Shown here: piece after piece, positions 8,735 to 17,144 of the stretch | Layout: each line of letters opens with the position of its first letter | How positions within the stretch are numbered: position 1 is the stretch's first letter | Assembly (NCBI GenBank): GCA_002083365.1 | Contig: LVWS01000044.1 | Span: 69,649-133,648, forward strand | Direction: 5' to 3' | From: Nitrospira sp. SG-bin1 | Lineage (GTDB): Bacteria > Nitrospirota > Nitrospiria > Nitrospirales > Nitrospiraceae | Length of the DNA: 64,000 nt | Translations under genes and position numbers: made by a program | Notes under the pieces: model-generated | What the model saw: the letters and a program-made list of their open reading frames with translations, nothing else | What the model was told of the DNA's origin: nothing | Databases searched by the model: none

Positions 8735-8751
8735 TTGGAACACGATTTGCT
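8735..8751 (+). promoter_or_regulatory. Candidate sigma-54 promoter of sbtA
   Basis: TTGGAACACGATTTGCT matches the consensus TTGGCACRNNNNTTGCW at every specified base but one (A for C at position 5), with the obligatory GG-N10-GC spacing. Transcription would begin near 8762, about 75 bases before the GTG start of the transporter. A sigma-54 activator is encoded at 22027-23451. Confidence 0.6.
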
Positions 8752-8838
8752 CTAGGACAGGATCACGAATCCCATCGTTGTGGTGGGTTTCCACTTCACT
8801 AATGAAAAAATGTTGCCTCATCACATTGGGAGGCATCC

Positions 8839-10050
8839 GTGCTCGAGCAATTCTTTGATAACTTCTTGCACAATCTCTTCAAGCCATTGCTGCTGTTTTT
8901 TTATCTGGGATTTCTGGTACCGCTCCTGAAAGTGCCCTTTGAGTTTCCTTACGCCATTTATAAAGGTCTGATCATTTATCTGTTGATTTCGATTGGCTGG
9001 CATGGAGGCGAAGAGCTGGCGTCCCTTTCGGCGGGGGATCTGGGTCGCGCCAGTGGATTCATGGTTGTGGGGTTTCTGGCCAATCTTGTGATCGGTGTCG
9101 TGGCGTATGTCGTGCTTCGCCGGACGAATATCCGTCAAATTGACGCGGCGGCTGTGGCCGGCTATTACGGTTCCGATTCGGCGGGAACGTTTGTTACCTG
9201 TCTGGGCGTCCTGACTGCCTCCAACATCGCCTTCGCAGCTTATATGCCGGTCCTGCTCGCCGTCATGGAAATCCCGGGCTGTCTGGTCGCCCTGGCGCTC
9301 GTGGCCCGCATGCGGGCAACCGGTTTGATGGATGCGTTAGGGAATATGCCGGGCGAGCCCGGATATGATCCTTCTGCGAGGCGCTTGGATGGGAACGGCC
9401 AAATCGACGAGCTTGACGAGCTCGACGAAACCAAAAAATCCGCACGAGCGACAGGACCTAGCTCTGCCCGGGCGGTGGAGCCGTCGAGATTGCAAGACAA
9501 CGTCAAAGCTCCCGGTATCTTCAGCAAGGGAGTGCTCCACGAAGTCTTCTTGAACTCGGGCCTCTACTTATTGTTCGGCGGCATCGTCATCGGCTTCGTG
9601 TCCGGCCTGCAGGGTGCGAAAGTAACCGGCGCCAATGATCAATTGTTTGTTCAGTTGTTCCCGGCCGTCCTATGCCTCTTCCTTATCGAGATGGGCATGA
9701 CGGCATGCAAGCGGCTCCAAGACGTGCGGACCGCAGGCTGGAAATTCGTTCTATTCGGATTGATGGCTCCCAATGTCTTCGCCGTATTCGGCATCCTGGC
9801 CGCGCACGGGTACAGTTTGTTTCTTGGGCATCCGTTTGAAATCGGCACCTACGCTCTTTTCGCCGTTCTCTGCGGGTCGGCCTCGTATATTGCCGTTCCT
9901 GCGATTCAACGACTCGCCATTCCGGAAGCGAGTCCAACCCTTGGACTGGCCGCCTCGCTTGGCCTAACCTTTTCTTACAACGTCACGATCGGCATACCGT
10001 TGTACATCCTCATCGCCACGGTCATGTCCACGACGATGCCCGTGAGATAG
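8839..10050 (+). CDS. sbtA: SbtA-type sodium-dependent bicarbonate transporter
   Basis: 403 residues, the usual SbtA (DUF897) length. Hydrophobic segments fall in two blocks (about 10-165 and 230-400) separated by a hydrophilic cytoplasmic loop of about 60 residues. Family-typical stretches include IGWHGGEEL, AGYYGSDSAGTFVTC and VLLAVMEIPGCLVAL, where SbtA binds bicarbonate and Na+. The loop carries an acidic DELDELDE run. The GTG start follows GGGAGG by about 5 bases. SbtA imports bicarbonate driven by the Na+ gradient and in cyanobacteria is gated by the PII-like SbtB; no sbtB is adjacent, but a PII-like gene lies at 41714. Confidence 0.9.
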   Translation: MLEQFFDNFLHNLFKPLLLFFYLGFLVPLLKVPFEFPYAIYKGLIIYLLISIGWHGGEELASLSAGDLGRASGFMVVGFLANLVIGVVAYVVLRRTNIRQIDAAAVAGYYGSDSAGTFVTCLGVLTASNIAFAAYMPVLLAVMEIPGCLVALALVARMRATGLMDALGNMPGEPGYDPSARRLDGNGQIDELDELDETKKSARATGPSSARAVEPSRLQDNVKAPGIFSKGVLHEVFLNSGLYLLFGGIVIGFVSGLQGAKVTGANDQLFVQLFPAVLCLFLIEMGMTACKRLQDVRTAGWKFVLFGLMAPNVFAVFGILAAHGYSLFLGHPFEIGTYALFAVLCGSASYIAVPAIQRLAIPEASPTLGLAASLGLTFSYNVTIGIPLYILIATVMSTTMPVR

Positions 10051-10290
10051 TCGAAGGACGCTACTTTTGCAACGTCTCTATCGCTGCCATCTCTGCGAGG
10101 CGGTAGGGAGCGCACATGTTCTGTAGACCTAGTCCGGCCTTTCCAGATCAACGATGACACAAGCCTCACTGAGGGATTGCAGATCTACTCGCGCCCGTTT
10201 CATGAACGAACTTTGACTCGTATAGTGGTTAGTAGCCAGAGAACTGTCCGGCTATGATATACATTGCATTTTTAAATGTATTACGACTTT

Positions 10291-10326
10291 ATTATCTATT
10301 TGTAGATGTATAGTACATCTTATACA
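10291..10326 (+). promoter_or_regulatory. Candidate promoter of carbonic-anhydrase cassette 2
   Basis: Contains ATTATCTATTTGTA identical to 5065-5078, then TTGTAG, a 15-base spacer and TATACA. It sits in the 320-base gap between sbtA and the second exported-protein gene; the rest of that gap (10051-10290) shows no gene. Confidence 0.45.
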
Positions 10327-10373
10327 GTTCATTAGACGCACATGTCGTTCAATCAAACCATAAGGAGAGGACC

Positions 10374-10694
10374 ATGAACGTAGCAGATATGTCGAAAGTT
10401 GGACTTCTATCCATTATCACTATGGCGTTCTTGCCCACAGGACCGACCGGGTTCGCGTCCGACCAGCCTGGGAAAATCGGCATGGAACTCAAGCCTAAGG
10501 CTGCCATGGCAGGGAAGCTGAACGTGGAGGATGTGGACGAAGAGGTGTCGCACTTGGAGGTAGTCGATTCGAAAGGCAACGCCTATCTCCTTATCCCGCT
10601 CAGAACGGCTGGAGTTAATAAGCCGGTTGTCGGTGAAGATAGAAAGGTCATTGTGGAGTATGTGCACCCCTATACGGGACGATTGGGTAATTGA
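10374..10694 (+). CDS. Small exported protein, cassette copy 2
   Basis: 106 residues, paralogue of 5151-5474. The signal peptide has diverged (LLSIITMAFLPTGPTGFAS), but the mature domain keeps VSHLEVVDSKGNAYLLIPL and VEYVHPYTGRLGN. The ATG follows AAGGAGAGG. Stronger conservation of the mature part than of the signal or of the neighbouring cassette-2 genes suggests this gene is still under selection. Confidence 0.8.
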   Translation: MNVADMSKVGLLSIITMAFLPTGPTGFASDQPGKIGMELKPKAAMAGKLNVEDVDEEVSHLEVVDSKGNAYLLIPLRTAGVNKPVVGEDRKVIVEYVHPYTGRLGN

Positions 10695-10707
10695 CCAACG
10701 TCGTCCA

Positions 10708-10730
10708 GGCGGAACGGAAGGCGTTCCGCC
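10708..10730 (+). terminator. Hairpin after cassette-2 exported protein
   Basis: A perfect 9-bp stem GGCGGAACG / CGTTCCGCC with a GAAGG loop, 13 bases past the stop. No U tract. Same relative position as 5485-5512 in cassette 1. Confidence 0.6.
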
Positions 10731-10792
10731 ATGTATCTCAAGCAATCACGTCGCACGGAAAGAGGTCGAGTAAATCAATAAGGGAGCGGCGC

Positions 10793-10998
10793 ATGAAAGG
10801 GGCGAGCCGAAGAGTGACGAGCCGAAGAGTGATAAGCCGGAAGGGAACGGAGTGGTACTAGAAGACGATGACCAGTTCGATCTAGACGGAATCGCCCTGC
10901 GCACATACGAGCTGTACCTCCAACGTGGTGACGTGGATGGGCATGCCGAGGATGATTGGCTGCAAGCGGGAGCAAGAGATCCTCTGAGAAGCGCGTGA
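10793..10998 (+). pseudogene. Decayed DUF2934 gene, cassette copy 2
   Basis: The DUF2934 core IALRTYELYLQRGDVDGHAEDDWLQA is intact but its frame has no ATG; the ATG at 10793 (AGGGAG upstream) opens a different frame that ends at a TAG. At the 3' side one extra G near 10966-10971 changes the expected AEQEIL ending to GARDPLRSA. Two indels relative to cassette 1 therefore break it. A GTG at 10852 after GGAAGGG could still yield a 48-residue product. Confidence 0.65.
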
Positions 10999-11140
10999 CT
11001 GAACGGCGGCTGCGTCGGCTCACCTGTATGGAGATCGGGTCAGCCACCGTAGCTTCCCGTTCATCAGAGCTCTTGAGAACCTCTCTGCAGCAGGGAGCGA
11101 ACGATACGGCTCTTTCATACCGCATGACAGGAGAAGAAGT

Positions 11141-11539
11141 ATGGTCATGAACAACGTTCTTGTTGTTCTAATTTTCGTTTTTCTCGCCGGGTATACGGCT
11201 CCGGATGTCTCGCGGGCGGACAAACACGTCCTTGGTCCACTAGAGGCAGAGAGGCGATCACCCGTACGTGCTGAAGCTGAAACAATTATCGGACCGGTCC
11301 CGAGTGAGCAAGGTTTGTCGCGGCGCGGGAAGCAGCCGGCCTGGAATGGAATGAGCTTGGTACATCCGGATCCGCATCATCTTCCCGGCAGCGAGCCGCA
11401 CCACCCTACTTTTTACCGGAACAACCATGTGCCCGACGGTGCAGCGTTCATGTTCAGTTGGCCGTTTGAGGGTCTGACAACACCTGAAAATGCGAACTTC
11501 AACCAGGAAAATGAGTGGGCGGGTTCGTATTCAAGGTGA
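11141..11539 (+). CDS. Exported hypothetical protein, cassette 2
   Basis: 132 residues. N-terminal signal peptide MNNVLVVLIFVFLAGYTAPDVSRA, then a hydrophilic part with a His/Pro-rich stretch (HPDPHHLPGSEPHHP) that could bind metal. GGAG lies 8 bases before the ATG at 11141; an in-frame ATG at 11147 is possible. Occupies the cassette slot next to the carbonic anhydrase. No family recognised. Confidence 0.55.
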   Translation: MVMNNVLVVLIFVFLAGYTAPDVSRADKHVLGPLEAERRSPVRAEAETIIGPVPSEQGLSRRGKQPAWNGMSLVHPDPHHLPGSEPHHPTFYRNNHVPDGAAFMFSWPFEGLTTPENANFNQENEWAGSYSR

Positions 11540-11613
11540 CGTGACGGTACTGACTCTCGTGAGTAACTATCTGTCGAGGCCTAGATTCCACTCCATGTAG
11601 AGGGGCATACACG

Positions 11614-12228
11614 ATGACGAATCCAGACGTCGGCAGGAGACGACTCCTTCAAACGGTTCTTTCAGGAACGGCCCTTGTGGCAGCCACGGGAATCCAGCTT
11701 GCCTCCGCCCGAACGTTTTATGCCCAAACCATGCCGAGTCCCGATGAAGCTCTGCATGAATTGTTCGCAGGCAACCAGCGCTTTGCCGCGAATCAACCGA
11801 GATCGATCACGCACAATTTGATCATCAGGAAAGAGCGTACGGTCAATAAACATGAGCCGTTTGCGGCAGTCCTTGCCTGTGCCGATTCTCGCATACCCGT
11901 GGAGCCGGTGTTTGATCAAACGATGGGTCATATCTTTGTCACGTGGGTGGCAGGTAATGTGGTGAATCCTGAAATTGCGTCCAGCCCCGAATTCGGCGTA
12001 GCGGTCCTTGGAATCAAAGCGCTTCTTGTGATCAACCATAGTAACTGCAGGGCCTTGAGAGCCGCGATGACGACCGATAGCGTCTCCGGACAAATCAGTG
12101 TGTTATATCAGCGCATCTATCCGGCAATAGAACAGTCCGGCGTTAATATCGATAAAGCCATTCAAGCCAATGCATCGAGTGGACTCTCGGTAGCCGTGAA
12201 GTCGTATGAAAGATCAGCCGACTTTTGA
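11614..12228 (+). CDS. Tat-exported beta-carbonic anhydrase, C-terminally shortened copy
   Basis: 204 residues. Tat-like signal (GRRRLLQTVLSGTALVAATG). Zinc ligands are kept: C89, D91, R93 (CADSR) and H142, C145 (HSNC). After the second cysteine only 59 residues remain against 96 in copy 1; the usual terminal segment with the AIAGAMYDL-type motif is missing and replaced by a short unrelated end that overlaps the sthA start by 23 bases. The ligand set suggests activity could persist, but the missing C-terminal strand/helix makes folding doubtful. Confidence 0.8.
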   Translation: MTNPDVGRRRLLQTVLSGTALVAATGIQLASARTFYAQTMPSPDEALHELFAGNQRFAANQPRSITHNLIIRKERTVNKHEPFAAVLACADSRIPVEPVFDQTMGHIFVTWVAGNVVNPEIASSPEFGVAVLGIKALLVINHSNCRALRAAMTTDSVSGQISVLYQRIYPAIEQSGVNIDKAIQANASSGLSVAVKSYERSADF

Positions 12229-13612
12229 TTTCGATTTGCTGTGCATCGGAAGCGGACCGGCCGGACAGCGCGCTGCTGTCCAAGCTGCCAAACTCGGTAA
12301 GCGCACGGCGATCGTGGAGCGAGGTCACCTCATTGGAGGGGTCTGTGTCGACACGGGAACAATTCCTAGTAAAACGTTCCGTGAAGCGGTTCTGGCAGTG
12401 ATGGATGGAACCGGATTCGAAGAAGGGTTTGGCCGCCCCGTCGCCCGGTCTCGCCCCAGCGCGCAGGCGCTCATGGCACGAGTCGCCGAAGTCGAATACA
12501 GACAAGCCGAGATAATCCGGGACCAACTTCAGCGCAACGACGTGACCGTTTTCATGGGTGAAGCCAGCTTTCAGGATTCTCATACGGTGACGGTGACTAG
12601 AGATGGCCAAGCTGCGACAGTGCAAGCAGCCAACATCCTGATCGCCGTCGGAACGGTGCCGGCACCGCCGCCTGGCATGCTCACGGAATCGAAGCTTGTC
12701 GTCACGAGTGATGAGCTGCTGCAGATCACATGTCTCCCGCGACGATTCTCGGTGATAGGGGCCGGCGTCATTGGGATCGAATATGCCTCGATGTTCGCAG
12801 CGCTCGGTATAGACGTGACCGTTGTCGACAAGCGGGAGCGTCCATTGGAGTTTCTCGATGGAGAACTGGTCGACGAATTACTCCACCAAATGCGGAATGC
12901 CGGCATCACCTTTCGACTAGGAGAAGCGGTGGAGCGGCTTGAGGCCGTCGCGAAGCCATCTCCAGGCGTCGTGATCTTTCTGGAATCAGGCAAGCGACTG
13001 GTCTCAGATCTGACGCTATTTAGTGCGGGGCGGCAGGGTGCGACTGATCGATTGAATCTGTCCGCCGCAGGACTCAAGGCGGATGAGCGCGGACGGTTGA
13101 GGGTCGACAGTGAATACCGTACGAGCGTCCAGCATATTTTAGCCGCCGGAGATGTCATTGGATTTCCCAGCCTCGCAACCACCTCTGCCGAGCAGGGCCG
13201 CCTTGCCGCTTGCGCCGCGTTTGGCATAGACGCGGAGCCCATGGCGTCCCATTTCCCCATCGGGATCTACGCGATCCCCGAAGTATCGGCCGTCGGAGAA
13301 CCTGAGCATGTGTTGACGACGAAGAAGGTCCCATACGAGAGCGGCGTGGCCCGCTATCGGGAGATCGCGCGCGGCCACATCATGGGCGATGACAGCGGTT
13401 TTCTCAAGATGCTGTTTCATCGAGAAGACCACCGTCTCTTGGGAGTTCACGCAGTCGGTACCGGCGCGACAGAGCTGATCCATATCGGCCAGGCTGTATT
13501 GGGGCTGCGAGGCGGTCTTGATTACTTTTTGTCGACCGCCTTCAATTATCCCACCCTGGCTGAATGTTACAAGGTCGCCGCATTGGATGCCTTCAATAAG
13601 CTTTCGGCATAA
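12206..13612 (+). CDS. sthA: Soluble pyridine nucleotide transhydrogenase
   Basis: 468 residues. FAD-binding GSGPAG near the N-terminus, then GGVCVDTGTIPSKT: the flavoprotein disulfide-reductase site with the second cysteine replaced by Thr, which separates SthA from dihydrolipoyl dehydrogenases. The NAD-binding motif GAGVIGIEYA and the C-terminal dimerisation domain are present. It exchanges reducing equivalents between NADPH and NAD+. The start lies inside the 3' end of carbonic anhydrase 2, so deletion of that gene's end may have placed sthA under the cassette's transcription. Confidence 0.88.
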   Translation: MKDQPTFDFDLLCIGSGPAGQRAAVQAAKLGKRTAIVERGHLIGGVCVDTGTIPSKTFREAVLAVMDGTGFEEGFGRPVARSRPSAQALMARVAEVEYRQAEIIRDQLQRNDVTVFMGEASFQDSHTVTVTRDGQAATVQAANILIAVGTVPAPPPGMLTESKLVVTSDELLQITCLPRRFSVIGAGVIGIEYASMFAALGIDVTVVDKRERPLEFLDGELVDELLHQMRNAGITFRLGEAVERLEAVAKPSPGVVIFLESGKRLVSDLTLFSAGRQGATDRLNLSAAGLKADERGRLRVDSEYRTSVQHILAAGDVIGFPSLATTSAEQGRLAACAAFGIDAEPMASHFPIGIYAIPEVSAVGEPEHVLTTKKVPYESGVARYREIARGHIMGDDSGFLKMLFHREDHRLLGVHAVGTGATELIHIGQAVLGLRGGLDYFLSTAFNYPTLAECYKVAALDAFNKLSA

Positions 13613-13792
13613 GAAGGAACCGACGGAATCTCCAGTCACAGGAATCCGCATACCGAGATGATCGTCAACCGTCTTATGGGACCATCGGGCACATGTTCGT
13701 CGGAATGGATCAGATCTATCATCGATTGCTAGGCGGCTCCATTCGCCAAACAGTCCTGCAAGCTGACTTCTTGAATAGAAAGGAGCACATTT

Positions 13793-15262
13793 ATGAGACT
13801 CGTATGGCCCATTTTCAGCTGGCTTCTTATGCTTCCAGGTATCACCTGCGCCGGCCAGGCTGTGGAAGCGGATCCAGTCAAATTGCTCCCGGTTATCCCA
13901 CTCAGCCTTGACGAACTTCATTCAAGGATTGATCGGACTCATCCGCTCCTCAGGGGGGCCGGAGCAGAAAAGACGATCGCCAGGGGACAGATGTTGAAGG
14001 CACTTGGTGCGTTTGAGCCGACTCTTGTGAACGACACGGAGCTTGAACGTTTTATTTCGAGCACCGAACCCGGCAAGGGCACTCAAACCGTCGGTTTTAA
14101 CGACACGCTAGTCGAAGCGCTGCACCCATCGGGTTTTAGAGGCAGCGCCGGATTTCGTCAGGCGATCGGCGACGCGAGAATACCGGACCTGTCGTTCGGT
14201 GACGGGAATCAACAAGTCATTCTGGGCGGCTTTTTACCCTTGCTGAGAGGCCTGATGATCAACCCTGAACGCGCAGAACTACAGCGATCAGAGCTGGCCG
14301 ACCCTCTCGCAGAAATCAAAATCTCTCAAACTAGACAAGGTCTTTTCTTGGCGGCGGCCCATCAATTCTGGGACTGGGTGTCGGCGGCCAAATTACTGGA
14401 CGTTCAGAAGCGAGCCTTGACCGTTGCGGAAGATCGATATAAACAGGTGGAGGAGCGTGCAAAAGCCGGTGTGGTGGCTCCCATTGATGTCACGGAAGCC
14501 GGTCAGGAAGTACATCGGCGACGGGAAGTGACCATCGCCGCCAAGAGATTACTCGAGCAGGAGTCGTTCAAGCTTTCGATGTTCTTATGGGATAAAGGCT
14601 CTCCGACGACTCCGCCGTTGGATCGTGTTCCTGATTTTTCGATGGACAAACCGGTCCCGACCTTTGAAGAGATCATGGCACACAAGGTAGAAGCCATGAG
14701 GGAACGGCCGGAAGTGAAAGCGCTCGAGGTGGAGGCGAGGATCAACAACATTGACCTCGTGTTGGCGAAGAACAATCTGCTTCCAAGCCTCAATTTGGAG
14801 GCAGCACCGGCGCGTTCCCCGGAGAAATTTGTTCTCGGGTTGGGATACCGCTTCGGTGTCGAACTGAGAATCCCCCTGTTCCAACGCCGCAGTCGCGGTG
14901 AGGTGCTCCAGGCACAAGGCCAGGCGGAGCGACTGGTGGTGGCGCAACTGTACCGGGAAAACCAAGTCGTGGTCGATATCGACAATGCGCGGTCTGCGAT
15001 TCAGCGAGCAAGAGAGCGAATAGAAGAGGCGTCGCAAGCTCTCCGTCTCGTTGAACTCGTCGAAGAAGGAGAGCGATATCGTTTCAGCATTGGAACAAGC
15101 AGCGTGCTGTTCGTCAATCTTCGCGAACGCAACACCATCGATTCACAAGGTCAGGTTATTCGGGCAAAGGCTGAGTACCACAAAGCCTTGGCCTTGTACC
15201 AGTGGGCCATTGGAGCATGGGCGAAAAGCCCGCACGAGGCCGTGCGAATCAGTTACCGCTAA
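13793..15262 (+). CDS. TolC-family outer-membrane efflux protein
   Basis: 489 residues; AAAGGAG 7 bases before the ATG, signal peptide ending near CAGQA. The two-fold repeat of long amphipathic helices with OEP-type sequences (AEDRYKQVEERAKAGVVAPIDV; VDIDNARSAIQRARERIEEAS) is typical of TolC channels. Next comes an ABC transporter, and a membrane-fusion protein is convergent, so the three form a type-I-secretion or efflux set. Confidence 0.88.
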   Translation: MRLVWPIFSWLLMLPGITCAGQAVEADPVKLLPVIPLSLDELHSRIDRTHPLLRGAGAEKTIARGQMLKALGAFEPTLVNDTELERFISSTEPGKGTQTVGFNDTLVEALHPSGFRGSAGFRQAIGDARIPDLSFGDGNQQVILGGFLPLLRGLMINPERAELQRSELADPLAEIKISQTRQGLFLAAAHQFWDWVSAAKLLDVQKRALTVAEDRYKQVEERAKAGVVAPIDVTEAGQEVHRRREVTIAAKRLLEQESFKLSMFLWDKGSPTTPPLDRVPDFSMDKPVPTFEEIMAHKVEAMRERPEVKALEVEARINNIDLVLAKNNLLPSLNLEAAPARSPEKFVLGLGYRFGVELRIPLFQRRSRGEVLQAQGQAERLVVAQLYRENQVVVDIDNARSAIQRARERIEEASQALRLVELVEEGERYRFSIGTSSVLFVNLRERNTIDSQGQVIRAKAEYHKALALYQWAIGAWAKSPHEAVRISYR

Positions 15263-15381
15263 GAGATGATCTAACGACGACCGCGGCTGCGTTTTCGCCG
15301 GCGTGAAGAACAGCAGACTTCCATCTGAAGTCGGGAGAGTCTTGTGTCTCGACGGCGTGAATCTCTTTGATCAATAGTCAT

Positions 15382-17082
15382 ATGACCAAATCACCGGGAG
15401 CAACCCATCCGAACCTCTTTCAAGTCCTCAAGCACCTCGGAATGTTCTTTCGACTCGAGCGCAGAATTCTGGTTCTCGTCGTCTCCTATGCACTCGTGAT
15501 CGGGCTCTTCTCACTGATCGTTCCCTTGACGGTTCAGGAATTGGTCAATACGTTTTCCTTTGCCATCCAACCGGTCATGATCGCCACGCTGGCCATCATT
15601 ATGGTCGTCGTGCTGGCGGTAGTCGGAGCATTCCGAGCACTCCAGTACTATGCCGTCGAGGTGCTCCAGCGTCGACTCTTTGTCAGGACTGCTTTCGCGA
15701 TGGCCCAAAAACTCCCCATGGTGTCATTACAAGGGTTCAGACCTCGGGTATCAAACTACTTTATGGAAACGGCGTTCATGCAGCGCGCATTGTCGGTCCT
15801 GCTCGTGGACCTGATCCATGTGCTGGTCGGCGGCATGATCGGCATGACGATTTTGGTGTTCTATCATCCGTACTTCGCCCTTTTCGATATCATGTTGCTG
15901 CTCGGGTCCGGCTTCATCTTCTTCGTGCTCTCTCGCGGAGGGCTGCGGACCACCATCGAAATGTCTCACGCCAAATATGATGTTCTGCACTGGATTCAGG
16001 ACATCTCGAGGAACTTGCTGCACATCAAAGCAACCGACAGCCGAGCATTGCTCATGGAGAAGACCGATGACCTTGCGAAGAAGTATATGGAATGCCGACG
16101 GGCGCGATTCGCCGTCCTTTTACGCCAATTTATCGCCTCGGTAGGGGGACAAGCCCTGGCTCACAGTGGCGCCCTGGCCCTAGCTGGCTGGCTCCTGTCC
16201 AGTGATCAGTTAACTCTCGGCCAGCTGGTGGCGGTGGAGGTGGTGGTCGGGAGCCTGCTCGTTAACTTTGATGCCGTAGTCAAGAGTATGGGACAGGTGT
16301 ATTTTTTCTTCACGGCTTTGGAGGAACTGAATGCGTTCTTCGCGCTTCCGAAAGACCAGCTCCATCTGCCTCCGACAGCATCGGTAACCTTGCCGGATCC
16401 AAAAATCCATGGCATCCGAGTCACCTGTCAAGGATTGGGCATGGTCAAGGACAGTCTATCGCTGTTCGACAATCTTGACCTGGATGTCGTTGCCGGCGAA
16501 AAAGTTGCGATTTACACCAAGACGACGATGGCTCGAATGTCCTTGGCCAAAGTCTTGGCCGGCCTCGAAGTGCCGACCTACGGTCTTGTTTTCTATAACG
16601 ACGTTGATCTCCGACATCTCGACCTGAGGGTCATCAACAGGTGCCGTGGCTTTATGATCGATTCGCAGCTGTCACTGATTGACGGGACCATTGCGGACAA
16701 TATCGTCTGGAGACGTTCCTATGTCTCCTACGACGATGTCCGCTGGGCGCTGGGATTGACTCAGCTTCAAGAAGAGGTCAGAACCCTTCCGCAAGGCATC
16801 AATTCCCACATCAGTGCTCTCGGAGAGATTCTTGCGCCAACTCATGTGTTGCGCATTCTCCTCGCACGCGCCATCCTGGGTCGTCCGCAACTCCTGGTCT
16901 TCGACGGCATGATTCATGACATGCAACCTGCGCTGCGAGACAGTATCCTACAGCGAATCTGCTCGAAAGATGAGCCCTGGACGGTGATTTTCGTCTCGAA
17001 CGATCCTAAGCTCACTTCCTATGTCGATCGCCGCATCACACTTGATGATTTCGCCCGCCAAGTACCGATGTTGCCTTCTTGA
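15382..17082 (+). CDS. ABC exporter (membrane + nucleotide-binding domain) with degenerate ATPase motifs
   Basis: 566 residues. Residues about 25-320 form a six-helix ABC exporter domain; about 340-560 align in position with an ATP-binding domain. Key motifs are lost: the Walker A region (about 370-385) reads AGEKVAIYTKTTMARMS with no GxxGxGK, the signature region (about 478-490) reads LGEILAPTHVLR instead of LSGGQ, and Walker B LLVFDG (about 503) lacks the catalytic Glu. The fold seems kept without frameshifts. The start at 15382 has no strong ribosome site; a TTG at 15367 is an alternative. Likely works with the TolC and HlyD-like proteins around it, perhaps with another ATPase. Confidence 0.8.
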   Translation: MTKSPGATHPNLFQVLKHLGMFFRLERRILVLVVSYALVIGLFSLIVPLTVQELVNTFSFAIQPVMIATLAIIMVVVLAVVGAFRALQYYAVEVLQRRLFVRTAFAMAQKLPMVSLQGFRPRVSNYFMETAFMQRALSVLLVDLIHVLVGGMIGMTILVFYHPYFALFDIMLLLGSGFIFFVLSRGGLRTTIEMSHAKYDVLHWIQDISRNLLHIKATDSRALLMEKTDDLAKKYMECRRARFAVLLRQFIASVGGQALAHSGALALAGWLLSSDQLTLGQLVAVEVVVGSLLVNFDAVVKSMGQVYFFFTALEELNAFFALPKDQLHLPPTASVTLPDPKIHGIRVTCQGLGMVKDSLSLFDNLDLDVVAGEKVAIYTKTTMARMSLAKVLAGLEVPTYGLVFYNDVDLRHLDLRVINRCRGFMIDSQLSLIDGTIADNIVWRRSYVSYDDVRWALGLTQLQEEVRTLPQGINSHISALGEILAPTHVLRILLARAILGRPQLLVFDGMIHDMQPALRDSILQRICSKDEPWTVIFVSNDPKLTSYVDRRITLDDFARQVPMLPS

Positions 17083-17120
17083 ACATTCCCTCATATCAGT
17101 ACCACTTGCGCCGATCCGCA

Positions 17121-17138
17121 TGAGACCTGCGCGTCTCA
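17121..17138. terminator. Bidirectional hairpin between convergent genes
   Basis: TGAGAC-CTGCGC-GTCTCA, a 6-bp stem between the 3' ends of the ABC gene (plus) and the membrane-fusion gene (minus). A T-rich GATTATTT follows on the plus strand. Confidence 0.5.
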
Positions 17139-17144
17139 GAATGA

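Noticed and set aside
12580..13260. 226-residue minus-strand frame opposite sthA
   Set aside because: Ser/Arg/Ala-rich shadow of a well-recognised gene.
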